A program made the position numbers and the translations under genes. The notes under the pieces are model-generated. The model saw only the letters and a program-made list of their open reading frames with translations, was not told the origin of the DNA and searched no databases. 64,000 nucleotides of DNA from Hahella sp. HNIBRBA332 (GTDB taxonomy: Bacteria > Pseudomonadota > Gammaproteobacteria > Pseudomonadales > Oleiphilaceae): the NCBI RefSeq assembly GCF_030719035.1, contig NZ_CP132203.1, positions 6,656,501-6,720,500 on the forward strand. Reading direction: 5' to 3'. Every line of letters begins with the position of its first letter. Positions within the stretch are counted from its first letter, which is position 1. Shown here in pieces: positions 43,952 through 52,694 of the stretch.

Positions 43952-44629
43952 TCTGGCTGTAACGGACCTTTCCCGCCGCGGACTTGGCGAAGGGCGTAAC
44001 GCTGTGGAGCAGGTTGGGCTTGAAGATAATGCAGCGATTGAAGAGGGCGGATAAGGTCAAGTCCTCCCCGCGCCAAGTTTGAATATTGAGTCCGCCTTCA
44101 TCTTCCTCCAGCCAGTTCGGCGACAAGTAAAACACGATACATACATGCCTTGTTACCCCCGTTCCCTTGTCGGTATGGGGGCGCAGGTATTGTTGCTCGC
44201 GCAGCGCGGTTAACAGCATATCCTGGCAACGCATTTCCCTGGGCGGGCGGGGGTCAGGCTGGCGGCGTAATGGGCGAACTGGCGTTGTACTGAGCGCTGC
44301 TGAAATCTCATATACCTGAGACTGGCGGGCGTCATCATGAATTCCGGTTTGGGGCCCTGATAACGCGACATATGAAAAAATCGCCGCTGCTCGTCGAGTT
44401 CGGCTCACTCTTCCGCGGACACTTTGATATCGCTTTGATATGCGCCGTACACGGGAGAATAAGATGCTTCGTGAGCGACAAAGTGAGCCAGCTTGGCGGC
44501 GACTTCGCGCCGCAGAAAGCCATCCAGATGAACCAGGCCATTCTCGGCGAAGCGCTTTGCATATTCTTTAATCTTGGATGAGGTTAAGTGCTCTTCTGCA
44601 ATCCAATAAGCAAGTTCCGACTGTTGCAT
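43935..44629 (-). pseudogene. Decayed 2OG-Fe(II) oxygenase (in-frame TGA plus frameshift)
   Basis: Read from the ATG at 44629, the frame gives MQQSELAYWIAEEHLTSS up to VSAEE and then a TGA at 44407-44405. Past that stop, the same frame continues with plausible protein (AELDEQRRFFHMSRYQGPKP and on to SLTPARP), so the TGA looks like a mutated Trp or similar codon. Near 44240-44255, in a G-rich stretch, the frame shifts; the downstream frame carries the catalytic end: MRCQDMLLTALREQQYLRPH, HTDKGTG (HxD), LLHSVTPF (distal His) and KVRYSQTIWYA (Arg). The full gene would be a ~230-residue prolyl-hydroxylase-type enzyme. It ends convergently, overlapping the sulfotransferase gene by 17 bp. Confidence 0.78.
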
Positions 44630-44867
44630 GAGGCTCCGTTTTGTCGATTACGCGCTTTGGCTTCCCGCCAACCCGGCTGCGTCCGTTCACGACAGCCGGC
44701 TTTTCACATTGGGAAAGGGCGTTTTCCAGCATAGGACGCTTTGCTCAGGGAATCCAATGACTCAGTCAACCTTGCATCACGCAGGCCCGAGCTATACTTG
44801 TTGCATGGATGAGAGCGCATCCCGGTTTATTTCGTGAGCCGGTCTAATAAAAAGGGGTCAAGGATTT

Positions 44868-45383
44868 ATGAAAATTAAGGATGTGAAATTAGGGCAGGGC
44901 CTGGTTGTCCGCCCTTCGAACAGCGCCGACAAGGCATTTCTGGAGCAACTTCATAACAGTACGAGAGAAGACCTGCGTCTGATAGACGGCGAGCGCGACT
45001 TTGTCGAGTCTATCATCGACATGCAGTTCAAAGCGCAACAACAGGGATATGGCGCGCAATTTCCCAACGCTATGTATTTCATCATTGAAAAGCAGCATGA
45101 GCGCATCGGTAAGGTCACTATCGATTTCGGTCATAACGAAGTGCATGTCATCGATATCGCCTTTATTCCGCAAGCGCGAGGCAAAGGTTTCGGAGAGGAA
45201 GTTATCCGCAGCCTGCAGGCCGCCGCCACGCAAATCTGCGCACCGCTGACGCTAAGCGTGCTGATGCAGAACGTCGCAGCAAAAAAACTCTATTTGAAAC
45301 TGGGGTTTATCACCGAATCCATCTCTCCCCCATATGAACGAATGATGTGGCGGCCTGAGATCGCGCAACGTGTGATGGTATGA
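44868..45383 (+). CDS. GNAT-family N-acetyltransferase
   Basis: A 171-residue acyl-CoA transferase. LVVRPSNSADKAFLEQLHNS is the N-terminal strand-helix, VIDIAFIPQARGKGFGEEVI contains the acetyl-CoA pyrophosphate loop (Q/RxxGxG/A), and SVLMQNVAAKKLYLKLGFIT is the C-terminal signature. Its stop overlaps the next gene's ATG (ATGA), so it is the first gene of a coupled unit with the NTP_transf_5 protein and the ABC exporter. Acceptor unknown; possibly the peptide made by this cluster. Confidence 0.85.
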   Translation: MKIKDVKLGQGLVVRPSNSADKAFLEQLHNSTREDLRLIDGERDFVESIIDMQFKAQQQGYGAQFPNAMYFIIEKQHERIGKVTIDFGHNEVHVIDIAFIPQARGKGFGEEVIRSLQAAATQICAPLTLSVLMQNVAAKKLYLKLGFITESISPPYERMMWRPEIAQRVMV

Positions 45384-46573
45384 CAGCTGCTGCGTTAGAG
45401 AGGGTAAACAGACATGCGTCTTATCAATTGCTGCGCATGTGTCTGACTCATGACACAGCGTCTTTGTCGGCCCTTAAAGAGGCCTGTTTGCAACTTGAAA
45501 GCTCGGATTGGGAATGCTTTATACAACAGTTAAGGTGGCACCGGGTTACACCATTAGTGTGGCGAAAGTTAAGTTCGATTGCGGAGTCGATTCCAGGTGG
45601 CGTTAGTAAAAAAATTTGCCTGATGGAGCGGGAAGCCAGATTCCGTAACCTTAAGCACTATGCTGAACTTGAAAGAATTGGCGGGCTTTTGCAAAAAAAT
45701 AGGCTGCCCTATGTTTGTTTAAAAGGACCGGCTTTGTCGGCGAGGTTATATCAGGACGCCTCACTCAGAGAGTGTCGCGATTTGGACGTGTTGGCGCCAC
45801 GCGAGCATATTACGGTGTTGGGGCGTTTGTTGAAGGAAGCAGGTTATCGCCGAGTGACTCCCTCTGACAGCGCATCTCCTCTTGTGGTGGAGGCCTATCT
45901 AAAGAGCAATAAAGACTTCATTTTTCATAATGCTTCGCGAGATATTTTTCTTGAGCTACATATGCGGTTGGACGACAACGAGTATGTGCTTCCTGAGCTG
46001 GGAGAAGGATTGTTTGAGCGAGATTATCCCTACTATAAAAATGAGTTCGGGCATGTCTGCCTGAGTGCTGAAGATGAGTTCATTTATCTGGTGATGCATG
46101 GGGCCAGATCATGTTGGGCGAGATTAAGCTGGTTGTCTGATATCGATGCGTACTTGTCCTGCGGACAGGTCGATATAGATGCTGTCGTGGCGAAAGCCCG
46201 CCGCTGGAAAGTGGAGCAACCCGTTCTCGCTGCGCTCCTGATGGCGCACAAATTGTTATCCTCGTCATTGCCGGCGGCGCAGTTGGCGCATGCGCAAAAG
46301 AGTCGACCCGCGCGCTTGCTGTGTTCAAGGTGGGAGCATGCCAACCAGAGCAAAAAATATCTAAGCCCTATTGAGCAGTATGTGCTGCTATGTTTTTTTT
46401 CATTTAGTAAACAGTATCTGATGCGCCACTTAACTCAGTTTTTTCGTATATCGGCTAATGATATCGCGCTTCTCAAGCTGCCCAGATGGATGTTTCCTTG
46501 CTACTACCTGCTGCGGCCCTTTTTGTGGAGTTGGCGATACTTTATTTCCAGGAAAAGGGTGTGGGTGGATTAG
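45380..46573 (+). CDS. Nucleotidyltransferase-fold protein (NTP_transf_5 family)
   Basis: A 397-residue protein. The core motif PYVCLKGPALSARLYQD followed by RECRDLDVLAPREHI is the signature of the NTP_transf_5 family, with the acidic pair DLD equivalent to polymerase-beta-like metal ligands. Helical segments follow. Such proteins recur in lasso-peptide, HprK-containing and polysaccharide clusters; the reaction is not well defined. ATG at 45380 overlaps the GNAT stop. An ABC exporter starts 18 bp downstream. Confidence 0.8.
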   Translation: MTAAALERVNRHASYQLLRMCLTHDTASLSALKEACLQLESSDWECFIQQLRWHRVTPLVWRKLSSIAESIPGGVSKKICLMEREARFRNLKHYAELERIGGLLQKNRLPYVCLKGPALSARLYQDASLRECRDLDVLAPREHITVLGRLLKEAGYRRVTPSDSASPLVVEAYLKSNKDFIFHNASRDIFLELHMRLDDNEYVLPELGEGLFERDYPYYKNEFGHVCLSAEDEFIYLVMHGARSCWARLSWLSDIDAYLSCGQVDIDAVVAKARRWKVEQPVLAALLMAHKLLSSSLPAAQLAHAQKSRPARLLCSRWEHANQSKKYLSPIEQYVLLCFFSFSKQYLMRHLTQFFRISANDIALLKLPRWMFPCYYLLRPFLWSWRYFISRKRVWVD

Positions 46574-46591
46574 ATTTCAAAGGGCGGTGGT

Positions 46592-48334
46592 TTGAAACGA
46601 GACATTAAAGAAGGACTCTCCTCGTACGTCGCAATGTCGTGGCGTTATGACAAACACAGCGTTGTTCTGCTCACGGTTCTGCTCTTTGTTCTCGCTTTTG
46701 TCCAGGGCATTGGCGTTTTGGCGCTGATTCCACTATTGACGCTGGCGGGAGTCGATGCTGGATATGAATTAGGTTCCCAGTGGAGCTGGTTAGGTTCTAA
46801 ATTGGAACTGACAGAAGCGTTAATTATTTTCGTTGCTATTATCGCGCTCCACGCGGTCATCAAATATTTTCAACAGATACTCGCAGCAAGATTGCAGACT
46901 GAGCTTGCTGTCAGTCTGAGAGGGCGGCTGACAGCGAAAATATTGGCTTTTCCCTGGTTGCGCTTCACTCAGTTTCGAGCCTCTCATTTGGCCCAGGTTT
47001 TAAATCATGAGGTGGATAGAGCTTCGCAAATATCTCTCCTGCTTACCCAGCTTGTATCTTTGGGTTGCGTGCTGAGTGTATACAGCGCGATCTCTTGTCT
47101 GACTTCCCCTGGTTTGACGCTAGTCGCGCTGACATGCGGCGGAGGGATCTATGGGGGCGCGCGCAGGTTAAATCGGCTGAGCCTTCAAAATGGCGAAAAA
47201 GGTAAAGCGCTGCGTCAGACCTATTTCTCCGCCGTAAGTGAGCATATGCAGGGGATGAAAGTCGTAAAAGCCTTTGGGCAGGAGAAGCGGGCGCATGTCG
47301 ACCTGGAAGTGCAGGCGCAAAGCCTGGGAAGGACGTTGTTGCAATTCAAGAAACTCAGCGCCATGGTCGCCCTGTATTATGAAATCCTTATCGCCATATG
47401 CTTGGGAGGGCTTTGTTATTTCTTTATTACCTGGGTGAGGCTGCCCGCGGCTGAATTTATCGTACTGCTTTTCCTTTTTTCCCGCTTCGCGCCAATCTTA
47501 AAGGACATGTCCTATCGGTATCAGCAGATACTCAATATCCTGCCCTCGTACATTGAAGTAGTGGCAATCTTAAACTGCGATGGCAAGGAGGCATTGGTCG
47601 ATAATAACCGGGAGGCGAAACTCATAACGGTCACGCGCAGCATCCGTCTCGAAGGCGTGTGCTTTAACTATCCGTCGACGTCAGGACAGGATTCGCTCCG
47701 CGACCTTTCAATCACTTTGCCTGTTAACAGCGTTACGGCGCTGCTCGGGCCTTCCGGCTCTGGAAAGACGACCACCGCGGATATTCTGTCTGGACTGCTG
47801 ACTCCGTCAGCCGGACAGGTGCTCATTGATGATACCGAACTAACCGAACAAGAGATTGCGCAGTGGAGCCGCTCTGTTAGCTATGTAACGCAGGAAAGTT
47901 TCCTGTTTAACAAGAGTGTGCGTGAAAACTTGCTTTGGGTTGCGCCTTGGTGTGAGGAAGCGGAATTGTGGGAAGCATTGCGGAACGCTTCGGCGGAGAG
48001 CTTCGTCAGAGAGCTGCCTCAAGGCATGGATACGCTTATCGGTGAGCGGGGTGACTTGTTATCAGGAGGGGAGAAACAGCGGCTTGCCATCGCCAGGGCG
48101 TTATTGAGAAAGCCGGCTTTACTTATCCTGGATGAAGTCAGCAGCGCTTTGGATGAGGTTAATGAAGCTGTGATTATCGAGACGATTCAAGCACTGAAAA
48201 AAATGACCACAGTGCTTGTGATTACGCATCGGCAAGCCTTGCTGGCCTGTGCTGATTTTGTGGCGCATATGGAAGGTGTCGGTGACGCGCAGGGCCTAAA
48301 AAGCACCTCTCATGAGCTGCAGGGCGCCCTGTAG
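46592..48334 (+). CDS. ABC exporter (fused membrane and ATPase domains)
   Basis: A 580-residue half-transporter. About six membrane segments occupy residues 22-310, followed by an ATPase domain. Walker A is LLGPSGSGKTTTADI, the Q-loop lies in VSYVTQESFLFNKSVREN, signature LLSGGEKQRLAIARALL, Walker B ALLILDEVSSALDE and H-loop VITHR. The best start is TTG at 46592, with AAGGGCGGTGG upstream; an internal ATG (MSWRYDKHS) is an alternative. In lasso-type clusters this is the D protein that exports and self-protects against the mature peptide. It converges on the asparagine-synthetase-like gene with a 20-bp gap. Confidence 0.87.
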   Translation: MKRDIKEGLSSYVAMSWRYDKHSVVLLTVLLFVLAFVQGIGVLALIPLLTLAGVDAGYELGSQWSWLGSKLELTEALIIFVAIIALHAVIKYFQQILAARLQTELAVSLRGRLTAKILAFPWLRFTQFRASHLAQVLNHEVDRASQISLLLTQLVSLGCVLSVYSAISCLTSPGLTLVALTCGGGIYGGARRLNRLSLQNGEKGKALRQTYFSAVSEHMQGMKVVKAFGQEKRAHVDLEVQAQSLGRTLLQFKKLSAMVALYYEILIAICLGGLCYFFITWVRLPAAEFIVLLFLFSRFAPILKDMSYRYQQILNILPSYIEVVAILNCDGKEALVDNNREAKLITVTRSIRLEGVCFNYPSTSGQDSLRDLSITLPVNSVTALLGPSGSGKTTTADILSGLLTPSAGQVLIDDTELTEQEIAQWSRSVSYVTQESFLFNKSVRENLLWVAPWCEEAELWEALRNASAESFVRELPQGMDTLIGERGDLLSGGEKQRLAIARALLRKPALLILDEVSSALDEVNEAVIIETIQALKKMTTVLVITHRQALLACADFVAHMEGVGDAQGLKSTSHELQGAL

Positions 48335-48354
48335 TGGAACTCTTTTTCCCGTCT

Positions 48355-50247
48355 CTACAGGCGTTGAAACCAGCGTAGGAATACCAGGCTCTGTACTCCG
48401 AAATCCACCACTTTTCGTGCGAAGTCGACGCCTTTGTGAGGTCTCCATGAGGCGCGTTGATTGAGTTCTTTTATGGCGCGCTTGATCCTCTCTACGTCGA
48501 TATAGTCTCTCACTGGATCTGTTGCAGAGACGTCGTGAATAATACTCTCATAGACAGCAGCGTCGGCTTGCATCAGTCTGTAATAACTTGGCGAAAAAGG
48601 CCTTTTATCTTTACGCCATTGAATTTCTGGAGGAAGCGTTTTTTCCATCGCTGCGCGAATGAAATAACGTCGCCATCCCTTCTGTACGAACCATTCATCT
48701 GACAGTCCCAGGCAAAAGGTTAATACCCGCACATCCAGATAAGGAAACGTGTTGCGGATGTGAAAGTGCGGCGAATACCACTCTCTTGGCGTGCGTCCAC
48801 TTGAGATAACCTGCAGGCGTTTGTTCAGAAGTGATTGGCCTGAGGATAGCGGTTGTGATGATGGAGCGGCATACAGATCTTGCAATCTGCTGGCCAGCGG
48901 CGGCCTGTTTTCCTCTATTAAATAGCCTTTCATTTTGTGGCGTATGTTGCGCAGAAAGGTGGGCTCCAGCGGCGCCAGAATCTCGTTATGAACTATGCTG
49001 CGTGGCGATTGGGAATAGTTTTTCGATAAATGAAGAACCGTTTCCTTCAGCTTTCCCCATTGCCGTTGTTGTAGCAAATACTGCAAATAGCCTTCGCCGG
49101 TCCAGCTTGGCCCCCATTCCCCGCCTACGCCATCCAGAACGATGCGCGCCCCTTCGCTCTGGGCTTTGGCGTAGAGCGCTGTATAGATATGTGGATTGAG
49201 GTTCACGGGAAGGCTGGTCATGTCGTGTACTTGGTGTAGTAACGCAACGGGACCTGATACAGGCGTTATGTAATGAACTGGCAATTGCTTGTCACGCGCA
49301 ACGATATCAATAAATCTCCTTTCATCTTGCTCTGGATCTTGATCGGTCAAGCAGGAGGAAAGTGCAAAAAGGGGATGGGAGAAACGGTGCTGCTGGTCAG
49401 CGGCAGTGCAACTGATAGAGGAGGAATCCAGTCCGCCGCTTAGCAGTGTCGCGACGGGAAAGGCGCTGCGCATTCGACAAGTCACCGCCAGGCGGAATGT
49501 CTCTCTAAACGCCTCAAGGGTTTCCTCCGGACTCTGAAAGTTAAGGGGTTGTGGTTGAAAGCTGTAGTAACTGCTTTTCTCAATTTTCCACCCCATTTGT
49601 CCGGCAGAGGGCGGGTAAACAATCAGGCGCTCGCCACCAGTAAGCCGGGTTACGCCTTCAAAGCAAGTACGTTCAGGCGCTTCCCGTCTGCGGCCCGATG
49701 CGAGAATTGCGAACCCTGCTTCATCCAGCTTTTTGTCCACCCCCTGCGCAGCCAGCAGCGCCTTAACATCTGTTGCGAAAGCAAAAAGGTCAGCGGAGTG
49801 ATAATAGAGTAGAGATCGGGTTCCCATTGGGTCATTTGCTATAAACAGACGATGTTTGCCTTTGTCCCAAATGGCGAAGCAGAATTCGCCCAGGAAATGG
49901 TTTACACAGGCTAAGTCCCAATGACGATACGCCCGGAGCACTAGGTGACTATCACCCAGCAAGGACAAGTCGTACCGATCGATTCCCAATGCGCTGGCAA
50001 GCTCTTCTCTGTTGTCCAGTCGGGCGTCCGCAGTAATCACGACCTGCCGGTCATTTGATTGCGCAGGCAATACCTCAAATAAAGACTCCGGCGTGGTGTG
50101 CAGCATATTGTGGCAAAAGCCGAGTTGCGTCCGCCGCCAAATATTCCTCCCGTCGGGTCCCCGGTGCGACATGGCGTCTGACATGGCGCGCATGTCCGCC
50201 TCAGTGACGACTTTCTGGGAGTGATATAAACCGGCGAGGCCGCTCAT
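48355..50247 (-). CDS. Asparagine-synthetase-like protein, probable lasso peptide cyclase
   Basis: A 630-residue protein starting MSGLAGLYHS at ATG 50247. The N-terminal glutaminase-type domain lacks the catalytic Cys (Ser at position 2), so it cannot release ammonia from glutamine in the usual way. The C-terminal synthetase domain keeps the ATP-pyrophosphatase loop LLSGGLDSSSISC and the segment VLDGVGGEWGPSWTGEGYL. This is the pattern of lasso cyclases (C proteins), which adenylate an Asp/Glu side chain for attack by the N-terminal amine. Its ATG overlaps the upstream oxygenase stop (ATGA). The PqqD-like gene and candidate precursor nearby support the reading. Confidence 0.8.
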   Translation of the reverse strand: MSGLAGLYHSQKVVTEADMRAMSDAMSHRGPDGRNIWRRTQLGFCHNMLHTTPESLFEVLPAQSNDRQVVITADARLDNREELASALGIDRYDLSLLGDSHLVLRAYRHWDLACVNHFLGEFCFAIWDKGKHRLFIANDPMGTRSLLYYHSADLFAFATDVKALLAAQGVDKKLDEAGFAILASGRRREAPERTCFEGVTRLTGGERLIVYPPSAGQMGWKIEKSSYYSFQPQPLNFQSPEETLEAFRETFRLAVTCRMRSAFPVATLLSGGLDSSSISCTAADQQHRFSHPLFALSSCLTDQDPEQDERRFIDIVARDKQLPVHYITPVSGPVALLHQVHDMTSLPVNLNPHIYTALYAKAQSEGARIVLDGVGGEWGPSWTGEGYLQYLLQQRQWGKLKETVLHLSKNYSQSPRSIVHNEILAPLEPTFLRNIRHKMKGYLIEENRPPLASRLQDLYAAPSSQPLSSGQSLLNKRLQVISSGRTPREWYSPHFHIRNTFPYLDVRVLTFCLGLSDEWFVQKGWRRYFIRAAMEKTLPPEIQWRKDKRPFSPSYYRLMQADAAVYESIIHDVSATDPVRDYIDVERIKRAIKELNQRASWRPHKGVDFARKVVDFGVQSLVFLRWFQRL

Positions 50248-51083
50248 GAACTGGCTCCCTGCGCTGCGGTACTTGTCTTCTCTTGAGAGGGAAGCGCTTC
50301 GCAAATATGGCCATTGATGGCGAATCTGCCGTTCATGATGTCTCCTGATGGCTCGAAGACTTCAAGTACTTCGTGAAAAAATCCGCTAGGGAATAGCACC
50401 ATTGTATTGAAGTGAGGAGGAAGGGTCTCAATACGGTTGTGTGAATAGATATTGTTTTTTCTATCTGTCGCATAGAGCCGCAACTCTCCTCCTGAAAACC
50501 TTTGCGGACGCCGATGGAAATAGTAGGCGAAGCTGATTCTGCGTCTGCAGGGAATGCGTTTGCCTGATTCGTCACCATAAGTGGCTTGATCGTCGCGATG
50601 ACGGTGAAAGTAAGATCCGTTGGGATAACAGCAAAACTTTAGCTCTATTTCGCTGATTTCGAACAAGGCGATTCCCAGCTGTGAAGAATATTTTGATAAC
50701 TCCCTGTGAAGGATTGGCCTAAACCATAATTCCATTTTTTTTGTCAGCTCAAGATCCTTCAGGCGTAAGCTCTTTCTTACCTCTGGCGCTATGTCTACGG
50801 CGCCTAAAACTCTGCCCTCTTCAAATTTGCCGATGTGTGTATCTGCGTCATTCAAAAGCTCATCAATGAGTTCAACAGGCAACAAATCAGGAATGATCAC
50901 ATGAGGGCAGGAAACGACGCCGATGTCCTGTTCTTTCTGCTTGGAGATCGATGATAGTAGATCATGTGCATGAGGGCAGTTGGGGGTCGCTTGCAGATGT
51001 TGCGTCAGCGTGGATTTTGCTTTTTCAAACTGATCGTAGGAAATATAAGTTCTGGCAAGTTGAATCAGGTCCAACGTTTCCAT
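50244..51083 (-). CDS. 2OG-Fe(II) oxygenase with N-terminal TPR-like segment
   Basis: A 279-residue protein. Residues 1-50 (RTYISYDQFEKAKSTLTQHL) resemble a tetratricopeptide helix pair. The oxygenase domain has KFCCYPNGSYFHRHRDDQAT with HxD His162/Asp164, RFSGGELRLYA and the distal His237 (FPSGFFHEVLEV). It is translationally coupled (ATGA) to the asparagine-synthetase-like gene. A hydroxylase inside a lasso-type cluster could modify the precursor core, for example Asp beta-hydroxylation; target inferred only from position. Confidence 0.8.
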   Translation of the reverse strand: METLDLIQLARTYISYDQFEKAKSTLTQHLQATPNCPHAHDLLSSISKQKEQDIGVVSCPHVIIPDLLPVELIDELLNDADTHIGKFEEGRVLGAVDIAPEVRKSLRLKDLELTKKMELWFRPILHRELSKYSSQLGIALFEISEIELKFCCYPNGSYFHRHRDDQATYGDESGKRIPCRRRISFAYYFHRRPQRFSGGELRLYATDRKNNIYSHNRIETLPPHFNTMVLFPSGFFHEVLEVFEPSGDIMNGRFAINGHICEALPSQEKTSTAAQGASS

Positions 51084-51273
51084 AGCGCTCGTTCCCTGCC
51101 TGGTTATTTATCCGCTGAACTAATCTGCAACTGGAGCCACCTTGTGGCCTGAAGCATCTGCGGCTATACATTTTTATTAGAGATGTCTCAATTATGGGTA
51201 GTAGTCATCTTTTTAATTATAAGCGTAGACTAAAAGCCTCCTTATTAAAGGGAGCTCTAAGGGAAGAGACTGA

Positions 51274-52173
51274 ATGTACTACTACCAAGTATATGGGTTG
51301 CAAATACAGACTGAGTTTGAGTTTCCATGGCTAGTGCAAGGCGGAGATGGGTCTGATCTGTCAGTCGTTTGGGGAGTGACGCCATTGCGACTTGAAAAGG
51401 TGGTAAAAGAAGGAAAACGCTATCAGGCTAACGAAAGTGAAGCGCTGATATTTGACGATGAGGGGGGACGTTTCTGGGTGCGTTCCTGGCGCGTAGTCGT
51501 GACACCGGCGGAATCAATGCAAAGTTGGAGTATCTTCGCTCACGTACTGGGGTCGTGTTTAGGGGCGATATTACAATGGCGCAGGCGCCTTGTGTTGCAT
51601 GCTTCCGCTGTACGCTTACCTCACGGAGGCGCGCTCTTGTTTTGCGGTCATAAGACTGCGGGAAAATCGAGTATGGCGGGGCTCTTCTATCATAAGGGCT
51701 ATGATCTTCTGAGTGATGATATTTGTCCATTATCGTTAGAGGGGAGTGACGTCAGTTTATACCCCGGTTTTCCAAGACTTAAGCTATCGCCGGAAATATT
51801 GCTGACTATGGGGGAAACGGCTGAGAATTATCCTCGTTTACCCTTTAATACCAGGATCAAACACTGCTTTCCGGCGCGGCGTAATTTCTCCTTAGAAAAG
51901 GCGTTTGTGCAAAAAATTTATATCCTGAAAGAGGGGCGGGAGCTGAATTTGCGGCAGCTAACGCCTCAGGAGGCATTAGCTGGATTATTTGAGCACTGCT
52001 TTAGGAAGGTGTTTCTGGTTTCGCATGAGCAATTGCAAATGTTGCTGAGCGCTTGCGCGGCTCTAGCTGGCGTGACGCCCGTTTATTCTTTGCAGCGCCC
52101 TAAATTGCTATCGGATGCGATTAGTATCGTTGATGTGCTAGCGGCGTCAGAGTTTGAGGCGTCTACAGCTTAA
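51274..52173 (+). CDS. HPr kinase-like serine kinase
   Basis: A 299-residue protein. LVLHASAVRLPHGGALLFC leads into Walker A GHKTAGKSSMAG (residues 125-136), and LLSDDICPL has the acidic pair Asp148-Asp149 that binds metal. Both are typical of the HprK fold without its N-terminal DRTGG domain. In paeninodin-type lasso clusters a homologous kinase phosphorylates the C-terminal Ser of the precursor. The candidate precursor encoded convergently 24 bp away ends in SRS. GGGAAGAG precedes the ATG. Confidence 0.78.
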   Translation: MYYYQVYGLQIQTEFEFPWLVQGGDGSDLSVVWGVTPLRLEKVVKEGKRYQANESEALIFDDEGGRFWVRSWRVVVTPAESMQSWSIFAHVLGSCLGAILQWRRRLVLHASAVRLPHGGALLFCGHKTAGKSSMAGLFYHKGYDLLSDDICPLSLEGSDVSLYPGFPRLKLSPEILLTMGETAENYPRLPFNTRIKHCFPARRNFSLEKAFVQKIYILKEGRELNLRQLTPQEALAGLFEHCFRKVFLVSHEQLQMLLSACAALAGVTPVYSLQRPKLLSDAISIVDVLAASEFEASTA

Positions 52174-52196
52174 GCGACGCCTAGCGGTGGCTGAGA

Positions 52197-52334
52197 CTAG
52201 GAGCGAGAGTCTCCGCCGGCGCCTCCATCAGCTCCATCACCAACTAAGCCTTGAGCCTGATTGGCGTCCATGACAGTGAAGTCAGGTGTTTCCCATTCTT
52301 CATTAACTTTAGTTTCTTCGTTTTCCTGGTCCAT
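52197..52334 (-). CDS. Candidate lasso-type precursor peptide
   Basis: A 45-codon frame from ATG 52334 to TAG 52199-52197, with AAGGG about 11 bases upstream. The leader MDQENEETKVNEEWETPDFT is acidic and contains WETPDF, matching the YxxP-type motif read by PqqD-like B1 proteins. A Gly at residue 29 begins the probable core GLVGDGADGGAGGDSRS. Gly1 and Asp8 of that core would give an 8-residue macrolactam ring. The C-terminal Ser fits phosphorylation by the neighbouring HprK-like kinase. Reservations: position -2 is Ala rather than the usual Thr, and the tail lacks obvious bulky plugs apart from Arg. It lies between the kinase and PqqD genes. Confidence 0.6.
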   Translation of the reverse strand: MDQENEETKVNEEWETPDFTVMDANQAQGLVGDGADGGAGGDSRS

Positions 52335-52409
52335 AGTGTAAATACCCTTTATTTCAATTGAATTTGGCCACACTGCAGGAGAGGCGAGAAGGTTGTTCTT
52401 TTAAGTTGT

Positions 52410-52694
52410 TCATTTTTGCGCTTTGATGACGCCTTTTTCCTGCAAACGATTGAGCAGGTTGAGCACATCTTTTTCACAGCGCTCGGAGTCGACGTTATAT
52501 CGTTCACGAAGGCGATCGCACAGAGTCGACACTTTTGTAGGAGAGTCCAATAGCCTCCAGACGGCGGACGCGGAATGGTTCAAGTCATAGAACTCACCGG
52601 CATTGACGCTCATGACGACAATACCTTGATCGACAGTACAGGAAACCTGTTTGTCGCTATGCATAACCACATCGTCCCTTGTAATGGCTTCCAT
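52410..52694 (-). CDS. PqqD-family RiPP recognition protein (B1-like)
   Basis: A 94-residue winged-helix protein. VVMSVNAGEFYDLNHSASAV followed by VWRLLDSPTKVSTLCDRLRE is the PqqD/lasso B1 signature, and a C-terminal helix ends RLQEKGVIKAQK. These domains bind the leader of a ribosomal peptide and present it to the processing enzymes. GGAGGA lies 6 bases before the ATG. The candidate precursor gene follows it by 75 bp on the same strand. Confidence 0.85.
   Translation of the reverse strand: MEAITRDDVVMHSDKQVSCTVDQGIVVMSVNAGEFYDLNHSASAVWRLLDSPTKVSTLCDRLRERYNVDSERCEKDVLNLLNRLQEKGVIKAQK

Noticed and set aside
44405..44407. TGA in the oxygenase read as selenocysteine
   Set aside because: No SECIS-like hairpin was evident, the family has no selenocysteine at that position, and a separate frameshift downstream indicates decay.
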